Positions 34,819-44,325 of a stretch of 64,000 nucleotides of DNA are shown in pieces. The translations under genes were made by a program, and so were the position numbers. The notes under the pieces were generated by a model that saw only the letters and a list, made by a program, of their open reading frames with translations, had not been told where the DNA came from and did not search any database. The DNA lies in NCBI GenBank assembly GCA_024233875.1, contig JACKPB010000008.1, positions 27,501 through 91,500 on the forward strand. The letters are read 5' to 3'. The stretch is from Leptospiraceae bacterium. Lineage in GTDB: Bacteria > Spirochaetota > Leptospiria > Leptospirales > Leptospiraceae. The number at the start of each line of letters is the position of its first letter. Positions within the stretch are counted from its first letter, which is position 1.

Positions 34819-35936
34819 TGAATGCTCCTAGGTTCAATACCGGATTTGTAGTATCCCCAGAAATCCCAGAGGATAACTATGATAGTGATTGTTACCGGTC
34901 CAATAATGAGCCCGATGATGCCGAACTCCTGAATCCCTCCCAGAAGAGAGAGAAAAAGCAAGAAGGGATGAATGTTTAATTTCTTATCGAGAATAGCCGG
35001 CTTTACAAAGTTTTCCAGGACAAGATAAGAAGTGAAGGAAACACTCATGAGGACTATACTGGAAATTAAATTTCCTTCATAAAAATAAATGTACAGCCCT
35101 GCCGGAAGCCAAACAACAGCTGTACCGACAACAGGTATGAGAGAAAAGAAACTCCCTATACAGGCATAAAGAATAAAATTTGTAATTCCTGAAAAGAAAA
35201 GGATACCACCGAGAAGAATTCCCTGAAAAAAGGAAATCACAAGATTCCCTTTCAGGACAGTCTTGACAGCATCCAAAATTCTATAGGCAATTTTTTGTTT
35301 TATTTCAAGAGAGATAGGAAGATGAGCCAATAAAAACTTCTCCACCTTGTGACCATCTTTATAAAAAAAGAAAAGTAGTACAAAGGTGAATAGAAAGTTC
35401 AGCAGGACCTCAAGAGGAATCTTCAGACCGCCGACGATCAGGGAAGTTGCATTGCTCATGATACCATAGAGACTGTCTATGTTTAGAATGTCTCCATAAC
35501 TCCCTACTATTTCCCTATAGAGGTTCGGAAGTTGAACCCAGAAAAATTCATTGTCCGTAAAGTAATCTGTGATTACGGAAAAATTCATCAGAAAAGGCAA
35601 AAGCTTGTCTTCGGAAAGATTGACCTTGAGAATGAAAAGCATTCCCAGGACTTCTCTGAGAAGTGTGCTTATGATCACTGAAAGAGGTAGAACGATGGTG
35701 ACAAGAATGATAAGCATCATCAACCAGGGAGCCAGTAGGGCAAGAGAACCGGGAAGTAAATTCTTAATCCGGATATAATAGTCCCGGGAGCCTACATAAA
35801 AAATAAGCGAAATAAAAGCTGACCAAAAAAAAGATTTAAATACTATGAATACGAATGTCATGGTTCCCAAAAAGAACGATGACAAAAGTGCAAGAATTAT
35901 ATAGAAATTCTTGTCGTATTTAGACGTATTACTCAA
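34815..35936 (-). CDS. AI-2E family (PerM/YhhQ-like) permease
   Basis: A 373-residue inner membrane protein with about seven or eight helices. FLILYACIGSFFSLIPVVGTAVVWLPAGLYIYF is the diagnostic motif of AI-2 exporter family proteins, and LLGGIQEFGIIGLIIGPVTITII follows near the C-terminus. Some members export AI-2, others act as Na+/H+ antiporters, so the substrate is open. Overlapping 4-nt junctions with xseA and the upstream exported protein mark it as part of the operon. Confidence 0.88.
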   Translation of the reverse strand: MSNTSKYDKNFYIILALLSSFFLGTMTFVFIVFKSFFWSAFISLIFYVGSRDYYIRIKNLLPGSLALLAPWLMMLIILVTIVLPLSVIISTLLREVLGMLFILKVNLSEDKLLPFLMNFSVITDYFTDNEFFWVQLPNLYREIVGSYGDILNIDSLYGIMSNATSLIVGGLKIPLEVLLNFLFTFVLLFFFYKDGHKVEKFLLAHLPISLEIKQKIAYRILDAVKTVLKGNLVISFFQGILLGGILFFSGITNFILYACIGSFFSLIPVVGTAVVWLPAGLYIYFYEGNLISSIVLMSVSFTSYLVLENFVKPAILDKKLNIHPFLLFLSLLGGIQEFGIIGLIIGPVTITIIVILWDFWGYYKSGIEPRSIQ

Positions 35937-36355
35937 AAGTTATAATTTCTCCGTAGGAAAATTTTCACAAGGGAGAATTCATTATCGGGATAAATGATTA
36001 GGGTAACTATTTTCTTAACCTGACTCTCGGCTAATAAAATGGTTTTGTTTTCTTTTTTTTCTTTTTGGAGAATCTTCCACTCCATCCCTTTGAGTAGAAC
36101 TTCATAATACATGAGCAATTGCTCTGTATTCATAGGGTTTTTCAGAATGACGGAAATTTCAGAATTCTCAATCCCGAAGGAACGAAGCTCTGTGCTGTGG
36201 ATGATTTGACTGGACTCGGGAATGATCCCGGGAGGGACCGCTCTGGATACAGAATTAGGATATCTATAAATATGTACATTGTTTAGATGAATGCTCTCTT
36301 CTGCATGAAGAAGAAAAGGAAGGAAGAGAAAAAAAAGCCGAGTAATCAGTCTCAT
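35933..36355 (-). CDS. Small exported protein of unknown function
   Basis: A 140-residue protein with a signal peptide (FLFLPFLLHAEE). The mature part contains SAVPPGIIPESS-like and a region ILKNPMNTEQLLMYYEVLLKGMEWKI that resembles short periplasmic or lipoprotein beta-alpha folds sensing lipids, but I cannot name the family. It is the first gene of the operon with the AI-2E permease, xseAB and an MFS protein, with a 4-nt overlap to the permease. Confidence 0.7.
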   Translation of the reverse strand: MRLITRLFFLFLPFLLHAEESIHLNNVHIYRYPNSVSRAVPPGIIPESSQIIHSTELRSFGIENSEISVILKNPMNTEQLLMYYEVLLKGMEWKILQKEKKENKTILLAESQVKKIVTLIIYPDNEFSLVKIFLRRNYNF

Positions 36356-36442
36356 ACTATATATGCTGAAGAGTACCTGATTACTGGCAATAATTTTTCC
36401 TGAAAAGGATTTCTTTCTAATTAAAAAATGAACCCATGAACT

Positions 36443-36805
36443 CTATGCCGCCTTCTTACCTCCTTCCTCCTTACGATTCTTTTCTCCAAAATTATCAAAT
36501 CGAACACTCGAAGCGATCACCTTGAATTTTTGTCGGGAACTTCCTTCCTGAGTTTTCCATCTTTCCTGCTTTAGAGTACCGATCACTGTTACCATCCTTC
36601 CCTTCTTCAAAAACTCAGCACAATTCTCTGCCAGTTTTTCCCAGGTTTCCACTTCAATAAAGGATACATCTTCCGCATCTTCCGACTTTCCCTGATGATT
36701 GATGGCGATAGAAAAGGTAGTCACAGATCTTCCGCTGTTCAATTTTTTAATCTCAGGGTCTGCAGTTAAGTTTCCATCCAGGATTGTGTATGCCATATTC
36801 TTCAT
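36443..36805 (-). CDS. Single-stranded DNA-binding protein (lacks acidic C-terminal tip)
   Basis: A 120-residue OB-fold protein. LDGNLTADPEIKKLNSGRSVTTFSIAIN, FIEVETWEKLAENCAEFLKKGRMVTVIGTLKQERWKTQEG and IASSVRFD are textbook SSB blocks. The C-terminus ends basic (GKKAA) instead of the DDDIPF-type tip that recruits replication and repair partners. GGAG lies 10 nt before the ATG. It may be a secondary SSB paralogue or one interacting differently with partners. Monocistronic, divergent from the helicase gene. Confidence 0.88.
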   Translation of the reverse strand: MKNMAYTILDGNLTADPEIKKLNSGRSVTTFSIAINHQGKSEDAEDVSFIEVETWEKLAENCAEFLKKGRMVTVIGTLKQERWKTQEGSSRQKFKVIASSVRFDNFGEKNRKEEGGKKAA

Positions 36806-36995
36806 TTGATTTGTTCTCCTTTGTGGAGTCGGATTCCTTCCGCTCTCAAATATAAGGGTATGAAAAATCTCAGAAAAAAAATTCGGAGAAAAAAAATTTT
36901 CAAAAATTACATCTTAGTTTCAAAAACTCGAAAAGCTACACCCTCCCATTTAATTTTTTTTTGTTTTTCAAGAGCTTATTTTGACCCCTAATAGT

Positions 36996-38276
36996 ATGGA
37001 ACCCAGTAAAGAACAAAAAGAAATCATAGAATCATCAGAGAAATTCATTCAGGTCATTGCAGCCGCAGGATCGGGAAAGACATTTACAATGATTCGTTTG
37101 GCAGAAAAAATATTTCATAGCAAACAATTTAAAGAAAGTGAAATACTTCTGATTACATTTTCAAGAAAAGCTGCTGAAGAACTAAGGGAAAGACTAGAAA
37201 AAGCAATCGGAAGCTCATCGATTCGAATTCACACCTTCCATGCATTTTGTCTGAAAATGATCAACTCCTTTCATCCGGATCTAAAACAAAAGATTCAAAT
37301 TCTCACTCCTGAGGAAAAAGAGGAGATCCTGAAAGAATTTTATAAATCCAAAAGAGATCTCATCGGGGGAATTCCTTATGAGCTTCTGCAATCCAAAACC
37401 AACCTACTTTCAGAAACTTATTTCCCGGGACTCTCGGGAGAAGCAGAAATGTACTACAGGGACTTCAAAAGGGAAAACCATCGATTGGATTTCGATGATT
37501 TGGTTTCGGTTTTTTTGGATGGACTGAAAAAGAACGAAGCCTGGAGCCTGAAGGCGAAAAAAGAAATCCGACTCATCATTGTAGATGAGTTTCAGGACAC
37601 AGACCCGGTTCAGCTAGAGTGGTTGCAGCTAATGGGCCCTGAAAAATTGATTGTGGTGGGTGATGACTGGCAGGCGATCTATGGGTTTCGTGGAGCGAGT
37701 ACGGAACCATTTTTAAATTTCAATAAAATCTTCACACCCTGCAAAAGATATTTTTTGACAGCCAATCACAGATCAGTTTCTGAGATTGTACAGATTTCAG
37801 CCTTTCCGATTCATAAAAATAAAAAAAATATTCCTAAAACAGTAGTCGCTTCCAGAAAAGAGAAGGGAAATGTTCTCTGCACACGTATCAAAGAATTGAG
37901 GGATTGGCAGAGTTTGATTTTGGAAGTCCAATCCAGAGATGCAGTGATCTTGTGCAGAACGAATTATAGAATTCGAACTCTGATAAAAATCGGTTTCCCG
38001 GCAGATAAGATCTTTACAATACATGCTTCGAAAGGTTTGGAATACTCTACCGTCTATCTGGATCTCTACGGTGGCTGGACCTCAGAGGAGGAATCAGATC
38101 CCGAGGAAGAAAGAAGAATTCTTTATGTGGGTTTGAGTCGAGCCAGGGACAATCTATTTATTCTCGGTCCTCCGGAACTCTCTTCCGGTAGGGAACAGGA
38201 ATTTTATAAGTACTTCATTAAGAAATATAAGGATTTAGAGTTTCCAACCTTTCTGAATGAATCCAAAAAAAATTAA
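36996..38276 (+). CDS. Compact UvrD/Rep-like (SF1A) helicase
   Basis: A 426-residue helicase from the ATG at 36996 (a TTG at 36981 is also in frame). All core SF1 motifs are visible: Q motif, AAAGSGKT (Walker A), TFSRKAAEEL, VDEFQDTD (Walker B), VVGDDWQAIYGFRGA, LTANHRS, IHASKGLEY and EERRILYVGLSRAR. UvrD, Rep and PcrA are about 650-750 residues; here the 1B and especially 2B subdomain are strongly shortened, since only about 90 residues separate motifs IV and V. ATP hydrolysis should be intact; unwinding mode may differ. It is divergent from ssb. Confidence 0.85.
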   Translation: MEPSKEQKEIIESSEKFIQVIAAAGSGKTFTMIRLAEKIFHSKQFKESEILLITFSRKAAEELRERLEKAIGSSSIRIHTFHAFCLKMINSFHPDLKQKIQILTPEEKEEILKEFYKSKRDLIGGIPYELLQSKTNLLSETYFPGLSGEAEMYYRDFKRENHRLDFDDLVSVFLDGLKKNEAWSLKAKKEIRLIIVDEFQDTDPVQLEWLQLMGPEKLIVVGDDWQAIYGFRGASTEPFLNFNKIFTPCKRYFLTANHRSVSEIVQISAFPIHKNKKNIPKTVVASRKEKGNVLCTRIKELRDWQSLILEVQSRDAVILCRTNYRIRTLIKIGFPADKIFTIHASKGLEYSTVYLDLYGGWTSEEESDPEEERRILYVGLSRARDNLFILGPPELSSGREQEFYKYFIKKYKDLEFPTFLNESKKN

Positions 38277-40243
38277 AAGAAGACAGGGAGAGATACTGTC
38301 ACGACCGTACCCGAGCCGGGAGTGCTTTGAAGTTGTATTGATCCATCGACAGAATTGCAAATTGTCTGAACAAGGGTCAAACCGATTCCCACTCCATGTA
38401 CTTCAGAACTGAGTGCTTTGGATCCCCTGACAAATTTTTTAAAGATATCCTTTTGCTCTTCAAAGGGGATACCGGGACCGTTGTCTTCGAGACGAACAAT
38501 CAACCTACCCTCTTTCTCTTCAAAACTCAAGTTCACAGCAGAATCTTCCGGAGTATAAACGAAGATATTTTCTAAGATATGATAAAAAACTAAAAAGATA
38601 AGTTCTTTATTGTGCTGAATTTCAAGGTCCTTTCCCGAAATAGAAAAATTAGTCGTCAATCTATCCTGTCGGTGACGAATCTCAATCATCATTATGACTT
38701 CCAAAAGCAGATCTTTGAAGAAAAATCTTTCTGTGTAGATTTCAAATTCTTCGCTTTCAAGAGAATTCAAAATAATGGCATCATCTATCATTGTTTTGGA
38801 AAGTCCGCTCAAACTTTCCAAAATCAATAATTTGTCCTGAAGGGTTTTTTCCGTTGGGATTTCTTCTTTTAGTTCCCTTACCAGAGTCTGAGCACGATCC
38901 AGATAAGATTTGAATTCTGTGGAGATATTGTACAAAAACTTAGTCTTCACTCTTTCCATCTTCATGAGTTCAGACTCCTGCTTTATGTAATTCTTATAAT
39001 TTTCTACCATCTCTTCTGATAATTCGATAGAGATATTGATCAAAAAAAACATAAAGCCAAAGTGCAATGTCGGTGGCAGGGGAAATATGTCCAGAGCACG
39101 TATCGAATCAATGACGATACAGGGAAAAAGTCCGATCATACCGATGAAGACATGCTTCAATCTCTTCCGGTACGCTCTGTGCAATTTCTTCATGAGATAG
39201 GAAATGTATGTCAGTGGCAGGAGGAGAAGGAGAATGTTTGTATCAATGATACGTAACCATTTTTCAGGTGTCTTTCCGAATAGGATAATGTAAAGAGCAA
39301 AGACTAGAATAAGCATATCATACGCATAATGATAGATGCGTGAACGTTTGATGTTGATGAATTCATTAAAGAAATTGATAAAGATAAGGGGAAGAAAACA
39401 GAGGATGACTAATTCAACCTGATAGGAAAGGGCAAAATTATCAAAGATCACATAACGAAAATTTGTCCTGAGAAGAGTGTACATCCCCAAAAATATGGAG
39501 AAGAGGGAAAAATACAAATTACTCTGATTCTTAGATTTCACCACGGAACCCATGATAAAAAAGAGTCCCATGAGAATGAATACAGCTCCCGAAACCACCA
39601 TGAACGCTTCACTTCGGGCAACAGATTCCATGATTTTTCTTTCTCTACCAATCTGGGGAACATGCATCAAACCGTAGTACGGTGTAGAAGAAAAGATCCT
39701 GACAGCCAGTACATTTTCACCTTCAAGAAGGAAATGGGAGGGAAGAGAGTAGATTCGATAGGCTTCGATATCACTCACAAGTGGATTTAATTTTCCATGA
39801 CTTCCGATCAGGTTTCCATTGAGGTAGACTTCATCCGCATCCCGAATCTTCCCGAGATGAATGGCAAGAGAACTCTCCCTAAGCCCCCCCGAAGGGAGGT
39901 AGAGATGACATCGAACCCAGTAGAATCCGTAGGATTTGACTGATTTGTCTTTTCCGTTCTCGGGTAGATTTTTTCTCTGCCAGGAGGTATCATTGAAATA
40001 GTTCTCCTTCCAGAGAATATTGTCTCCTTTTTGAAATAGCCAGCCTCCTTTGAGTTCTTCCAGCTCAATATTCCTGTCGAGAGTGTTTCCGCAATCTACA
40101 GCCATCACGGGGAGACCGGTCAAAAAAAATAGGATGAGAAATATAGGAAAAAACCATATCCAAAAAGGATACAGGACAGGTCGGAGAAGCTGTTTCAATT
40201 TATTTGATGTCATAGAGGATTCGCGGACGATTTCCTTATACAT
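38273..40243 (-). CDS. 7TMR-DISM histidine kinase-like protein lacking the phospho-acceptor histidine
   Basis: A 656-residue membrane signalling protein. After an N-terminal hydrophobic segment comes a jelly-roll, beta-galactosidase-like sensing domain (GGWLFQKGDN, YGFYWVRCHLYLP, IRDADEVYLNGNLIGSHG), then seven TM helices (about 210-410), then a kinase module. The dimerisation helix reads KTKFLYNISTEFKSYL where family members have NISHEFRTPL; Thr442 (codon ACA at 38918-38920) replaces the His. The ATPase domain looks intact: LENIFVYTPED, EDNGPGIP and GVGIGLTLVQ. It may act as a phosphatase, a scaffold or a non-canonical sensor. Overlaps ppk1 by 8 nt, so they are cotranscribed. Confidence 0.82.
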   Translation of the reverse strand: MYKEIVRESSMTSNKLKQLLRPVLYPFWIWFFPIFLILFFLTGLPVMAVDCGNTLDRNIELEELKGGWLFQKGDNILWKENYFNDTSWQRKNLPENGKDKSVKSYGFYWVRCHLYLPSGGLRESSLAIHLGKIRDADEVYLNGNLIGSHGKLNPLVSDIEAYRIYSLPSHFLLEGENVLAVRIFSSTPYYGLMHVPQIGRERKIMESVARSEAFMVVSGAVFILMGLFFIMGSVVKSKNQSNLYFSLFSIFLGMYTLLRTNFRYVIFDNFALSYQVELVILCFLPLIFINFFNEFINIKRSRIYHYAYDMLILVFALYIILFGKTPEKWLRIIDTNILLLLLPLTYISYLMKKLHRAYRKRLKHVFIGMIGLFPCIVIDSIRALDIFPLPPTLHFGFMFFLINISIELSEEMVENYKNYIKQESELMKMERVKTKFLYNISTEFKSYLDRAQTLVRELKEEIPTEKTLQDKLLILESLSGLSKTMIDDAIILNSLESEEFEIYTERFFFKDLLLEVIMMIEIRHRQDRLTTNFSISGKDLEIQHNKELIFLVFYHILENIFVYTPEDSAVNLSFEEKEGRLIVRLEDNGPGIPFEEQKDIFKKFVRGSKALSSEVHGVGIGLTLVQTICNSVDGSIQLQSTPGSGTVVTVSLPVFF

Positions 40244-42299
40244 TTTCTAGTTCAAGCTGGGAATCAATAGCAATTTGATCACCGGGATAAGTTTTTGTGT
40301 ATTCCCCATTGCTATCGAGATATCTGGCTTTCACATTATCACTCAGGATGATGTCGATGATCTTGAAAATACGGTTTTTGTTTTCTTCAGCTAGAATTGG
40401 AAACATAACCTCTATTCGTTTGTAAAAATTCCTCGGCATGCAATCAGCTGAAGTGAGAAAAAGATTTTTTTCTCCCTGGTTGAAGTAGTAGTACAGACGC
40501 GAATGCTCCAGAAATCTTCCTATAATCGAACGAACGGTTATGTTTTCGGAAAGCCCTGCCACTCCCGGTTTCAAACAACAGATCCCCCGGATGACTAGAT
40601 CCACCTTCACCCCCGCACAACTCGCTTCATAAAGCGCCAGGATCACATCAGGATCTACCAGAGAATTCATTTTCATGAAAATATAGGCTTCTTTCCCTTC
40701 CCTTGCATGAGCGGCTTCTCTCATTATGTATTTGACAACATCATCCCTCAAGTAGGTAGGAGCCACAGAAAGATGATCGAATCTCGGCATTTTAGAAAAA
40801 CTGGTGATCACATTGAAAAGAGTGGCGACTTCTCCGGTAATTTTTTCATTTTCACTCAAAATTGAAATGTCCGTATAGTATCTGGCTGTGGATGAATTGT
40901 AATTTCCGGTGCTCAGGTGGACATACTTTCTCAATTTGTCACTTTCCTTCCGAACAATTAAGAGCATTTTGCAATGGACCTTCATCCCAATCACACCGTA
41001 CACAACGTGAACACCACTGTCTTCCAACCTCTGTGCCCACATAATGTTTCTCTCCTCATCGAATCTGGCCTTGAGTTCCACCAGAACTGTGACCTGCTTT
41101 CCATTTTCTGCGGCCTGCTTGAGAGATTGAATGATGGGAGAGTCTCCACTGGTACGATAGAGAGTCATTTTTATAGCTAAGACTTTTGGATCATTGCTTG
41201 AGTACTTGAGCAAATCTTCTACGACCTGAAAGGAATCATAGGGATGGTGAAAGAGAATGTCATTCTTGCGAATGTTGTAGAATATGGAAGTCGCATCTGC
41301 CTTATTGAAGTAGTACTTGGGGACAATCTGAGGAAATTTCAAATTCGTTGTTCCCGAAAGAGAGTAGAAGTACATGAGATCGGAGAGATGTACAATCCCC
41401 CTCATTTCCATAATCTCAAAATCATTGAGATCGAGAGACTCTTTCATCTCCGTTCGGATGAAGTCAGGAGTATTCCCGGAAATATCCAATCGAACAGCAT
41501 CCCCCCAAAAACGATTCCTGAGTTCTTTTTTTACTGAAGTGATCAAATCTCCTGTAATGTCTTCCCGTATAGAAATATCAGAATCCCTGGTGATTTTGAA
41601 AGCATGGATTTCTTTGACTTCCATTCCAAAAAATAAATCGGAGAGATGCATTTCAATGATCCTCTCGAGAGGAAAGAATCTCCTCTTGGCTTCATCAAAG
41701 GGAAGCTCGATGAATCGGGGCAAAACCGAAGGAACCTGAACCACAGCAAAATGAATCTTTCCATTCGGAGCCGATTTTTCTGAGAGAGTGATGGCGAGAT
41801 TTAAGGATTTATTCAAAATATGGGGGAATGGGTGGGAAGTATCGATTGCAAGTGGTGTAAGAATCCCGGAAACTTCCGATTTGTAGTATTCCCGAACAAA
41901 ACGAATCTCATACTTGGTGAGATCGGAAACGTTTTGGATGAGGTGGATGTTGCTCGCTTCCATCTCGGGAAGGATCTCTTCATACAGAATCTTACTCTGA
42001 AGAGCAAATTGCTTCTTGGCTTTTTCTGAGATTTTTTTCAGAATCTCCATGGTAGTGAGACCGGAGAGACTACGACCTCCCAAATTGGTCTGAGCCAATT
42101 CTCTCACACCGGCAACTCTTACCATATAAAATTCGTCTAAGTTAGACTCGGATATGCATAGAAATTTCAGTCGTTCCAGAATAGGATTGCTTTTGTTGGT
42201 CGCTTCCTCGATCACTCTCATATTGAAATCCATCCAGGAGAGCTCTCTTTCGAAAAAAATTTCAGTATTCTCTATATTTATTCTGGTATCCATATCCAC
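40236..42299 (-). CDS. ppk1: Polyphosphate kinase 1
   Basis: A 687-residue enzyme that reversibly polymerises ATP gamma-phosphate into polyphosphate. ERELSWMDFNMRVIEEA opens the N domain; the phospholipase-D-like C domains hold GVIGMKVHCKMLLIVR and the catalytic-His segment VHLSTGNYNSSTARYYTDIS, followed by IFMKMNSLVDPDVILALYEAS and VRGICCLKPG. Length is typical. It is upstream of and overlaps the 7TMR-DISM kinase-like gene, suggesting coordinated expression. A ppk2 gene lies 12 kb downstream. Confidence 0.95.
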   Translation of the reverse strand: MDMDTRINIENTEIFFERELSWMDFNMRVIEEATNKSNPILERLKFLCISESNLDEFYMVRVAGVRELAQTNLGGRSLSGLTTMEILKKISEKAKKQFALQSKILYEEILPEMEASNIHLIQNVSDLTKYEIRFVREYYKSEVSGILTPLAIDTSHPFPHILNKSLNLAITLSEKSAPNGKIHFAVVQVPSVLPRFIELPFDEAKRRFFPLERIIEMHLSDLFFGMEVKEIHAFKITRDSDISIREDITGDLITSVKKELRNRFWGDAVRLDISGNTPDFIRTEMKESLDLNDFEIMEMRGIVHLSDLMYFYSLSGTTNLKFPQIVPKYYFNKADATSIFYNIRKNDILFHHPYDSFQVVEDLLKYSSNDPKVLAIKMTLYRTSGDSPIIQSLKQAAENGKQVTVLVELKARFDEERNIMWAQRLEDSGVHVVYGVIGMKVHCKMLLIVRKESDKLRKYVHLSTGNYNSSTARYYTDISILSENEKITGEVATLFNVITSFSKMPRFDHLSVAPTYLRDDVVKYIMREAAHAREGKEAYIFMKMNSLVDPDVILALYEASCAGVKVDLVIRGICCLKPGVAGLSENITVRSIIGRFLEHSRLYYYFNQGEKNLFLTSADCMPRNFYKRIEVMFPILAEENKNRIFKIIDIILSDNVKARYLDSNGEYTKTYPGDQIAIDSQLELENV

Positions 42300-42378
42300 C
42301 TCTGAAAAAACTTAGTGTAAAGGTAATATTATTTTCTATATAGTCGAGAATTAAATTTAAAGGAGGAGTCAAAAAACT

Positions 42379-44316
42379 ATGCCATCATTTACTGTTCCTG
42401 GATTGAGTTCCGGTCAAAATACCAACGACCTTGTTCGAAAGCTCGTAGAAGTTGAATCCAAACCCATAAGAAGATGGGAGAAGGAAAATGAGCACAACAA
42501 GATCACCATCCAGGCGTGGAATGAACTGAAGAATCAAACAGTAAATCTTCAGGTCAAAACCAAGGCCCTGACTTCCTTCACATCCCCATTCGCATCCAAA
42601 AGAATCTCCGCCAACGAAGAAGGCTACATCACCGGAGAGGCGGGAAAGGGCGCGAAAGCCCAGAGCCAGGAAGTTGAAATCCTCCAACTGGCTACCCGTC
42701 ACAAGATAGCATCGAACAAAATCAAAAAAGAAACCGAAATTCCTGCAGGAACCTTCACTATTGTTTCCAAAGACAAAAGAGCTCAGGTCGAATTTGAGGG
42801 TGGGACCCTTGACAAATTGGGTGATAAGCTCAAGCGGGTAGCCTCACAAATCGTGCGGGCAAACGTCACCAAGGTCGATTCAGAAAATTCCGTTCTCTCG
42901 ATGACTGCCCTATCCTATGGGAAAGATGCCAGTTTGAAGTTTCTCGATCCTGCCGGAGTCTTGAAGGCTGCGGGTCTTGTGGGAGACAATATCCCCGAAC
43001 CTCCTCCTACAGTCACCCCGATCTCAATGGTTACCGATACAGCAGAAGCCTACCTTCCGGAAAAGTTTTTGGGTACCAAAGAAAACCCCAAACCCACAAC
43101 TCAGGCAGCAGGTTTTTCTATCAAACAAAACTCAGCGTACACCTTTCCTATTGAAAAATTTTTGGTTCCAGCTCTCTCCAGCTTGGAACTCACTATGGGT
43201 GGAGCAGAAAATGCGAAAAATCCCGATTATTTGGGATTTGGAATCATCTACGACACTAAGGACGGAGAAAAAGTCAAGTATCAGTCCGTAGAAATCCAGG
43301 GAGGAAAGTACATTCTCCCGATTGGTAATTATGCCAAAGAGGAATCTGTTCTCAAGATCATTCTTGCCAATACATCGGATGCGGAAGTTTTCATTTCCGG
43401 GATTTCTCTTTCTGTTCCGGGAGAAATCCAGGGGGCACCTGTTCTGAACGATGTAGTTTCAGCCCTAGATGCAGTGTTTAAAATAGATGGGATAGAAATT
43501 ACCAGAGATACCAATGAAAATATCAAGGATGCTATAGAGGGAGCCTCCCTCACACTCCTCAAAGAGACTCAGAATCCGATCACCCTTGAGATCATAGCCG
43601 ACACCAGTCGGGGGATTGCCATGATTCGAGAGTGGGTGGATTCCTACAATAGCCTTCTCAAGTACTCCAGAGACATCACGGCTACCAGCAAAGACAATAA
43701 AATCGACAAGGGCAATGCCACAAATGAAAATCCCGAAATTGACATTTCCTCTCAGTACTGGGACAATAAGACAAAATCAGGGATTTTAGCGGGCGAAAGC
43801 GTGATCATGAGACTCATCATGGGTCTAAAATCCTCTATCGGAGCCTCCTACCCATCCTCTACGGAACCCCGTTTCAAGGTTCTCTCGGACATTGGAATCA
43901 CCACCGGCTCTCCCGGATCTTCCTGGAAACAAATTCAGGAAGGATACCTGACTATCAATGAAGCCGAACTTCAAACCGCTCTATCGGAGTATCCGGAAAG
44001 TGTGCGCGAACTCTTTGCATCCGATACAAACGAAGACAATCGACTGGATGATGGAGTGGGAATTTCTGTTCTCAACACCCTCAAACCCTACACTCAATTC
44101 ACCTCGGGCATAGTTTCCACCAAAGTAAAGCTTTCAGAAACCCAAATGCAGGAAAATAACAAGAAAATTCGGGATTACGAAGGTCATTTGGTGAATTTTG
44201 AAAGAAAGCTCAAACAGAGATTTGAATACATGGAACAGGGAATGGGAAAAAACAAAAATGTTGGAAATTATATCAATCAAAGCATCAGACAAATGAAAGC
44301 GAATAATGGAGATTGA
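42379..44316 (+). CDS. fliD: Flagellar hook-associated protein 2 (filament cap)
   Basis: A 645-residue cap protein for the periplasmic flagellum. The N-terminal domain starts FTVPGLSSGQNTNDLVRKLVEVESKPI and includes the coiled-coil; the C-terminal domain begins near VFKIDGIEITRDTNENIKDAIEGASLTLL and ends with the amphipathic helix FERKLKQRFEYMEQGMGKN. Between them, residues about 210-360 form an insertion with a beta-rich, jelly-roll-like character (AAGFSIKQNSAYTFPIEKF...). AAGGAGGAG precedes the ATG. No flagellin or fliS is adjacent; the next gene follows after 9 nt. Confidence 0.92.
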   Translation: MPSFTVPGLSSGQNTNDLVRKLVEVESKPIRRWEKENEHNKITIQAWNELKNQTVNLQVKTKALTSFTSPFASKRISANEEGYITGEAGKGAKAQSQEVEILQLATRHKIASNKIKKETEIPAGTFTIVSKDKRAQVEFEGGTLDKLGDKLKRVASQIVRANVTKVDSENSVLSMTALSYGKDASLKFLDPAGVLKAAGLVGDNIPEPPPTVTPISMVTDTAEAYLPEKFLGTKENPKPTTQAAGFSIKQNSAYTFPIEKFLVPALSSLELTMGGAENAKNPDYLGFGIIYDTKDGEKVKYQSVEIQGGKYILPIGNYAKEESVLKIILANTSDAEVFISGISLSVPGEIQGAPVLNDVVSALDAVFKIDGIEITRDTNENIKDAIEGASLTLLKETQNPITLEIIADTSRGIAMIREWVDSYNSLLKYSRDITATSKDNKIDKGNATNENPEIDISSQYWDNKTKSGILAGESVIMRLIMGLKSSIGASYPSSTEPRFKVLSDIGITTGSPGSSWKQIQEGYLTINEAELQTALSEYPESVRELFASDTNEDNRLDDGVGISVLNTLKPYTQFTSGIVSTKVKLSETQMQENNKKIRDYEGHLVNFERKLKQRFEYMEQGMGKNKNVGNYINQSIRQMKANNGD

Positions 44317-44325
44317 GGAATCAAG

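Noticed and set aside
38273..40243. Frameshift or sequencing error as explanation of the missing His
   Set aside because: The frame is open through the H-box and downstream ATPase motifs; changing CAC/CAT to ACA requires two substitutions, so a single error is unlikely.
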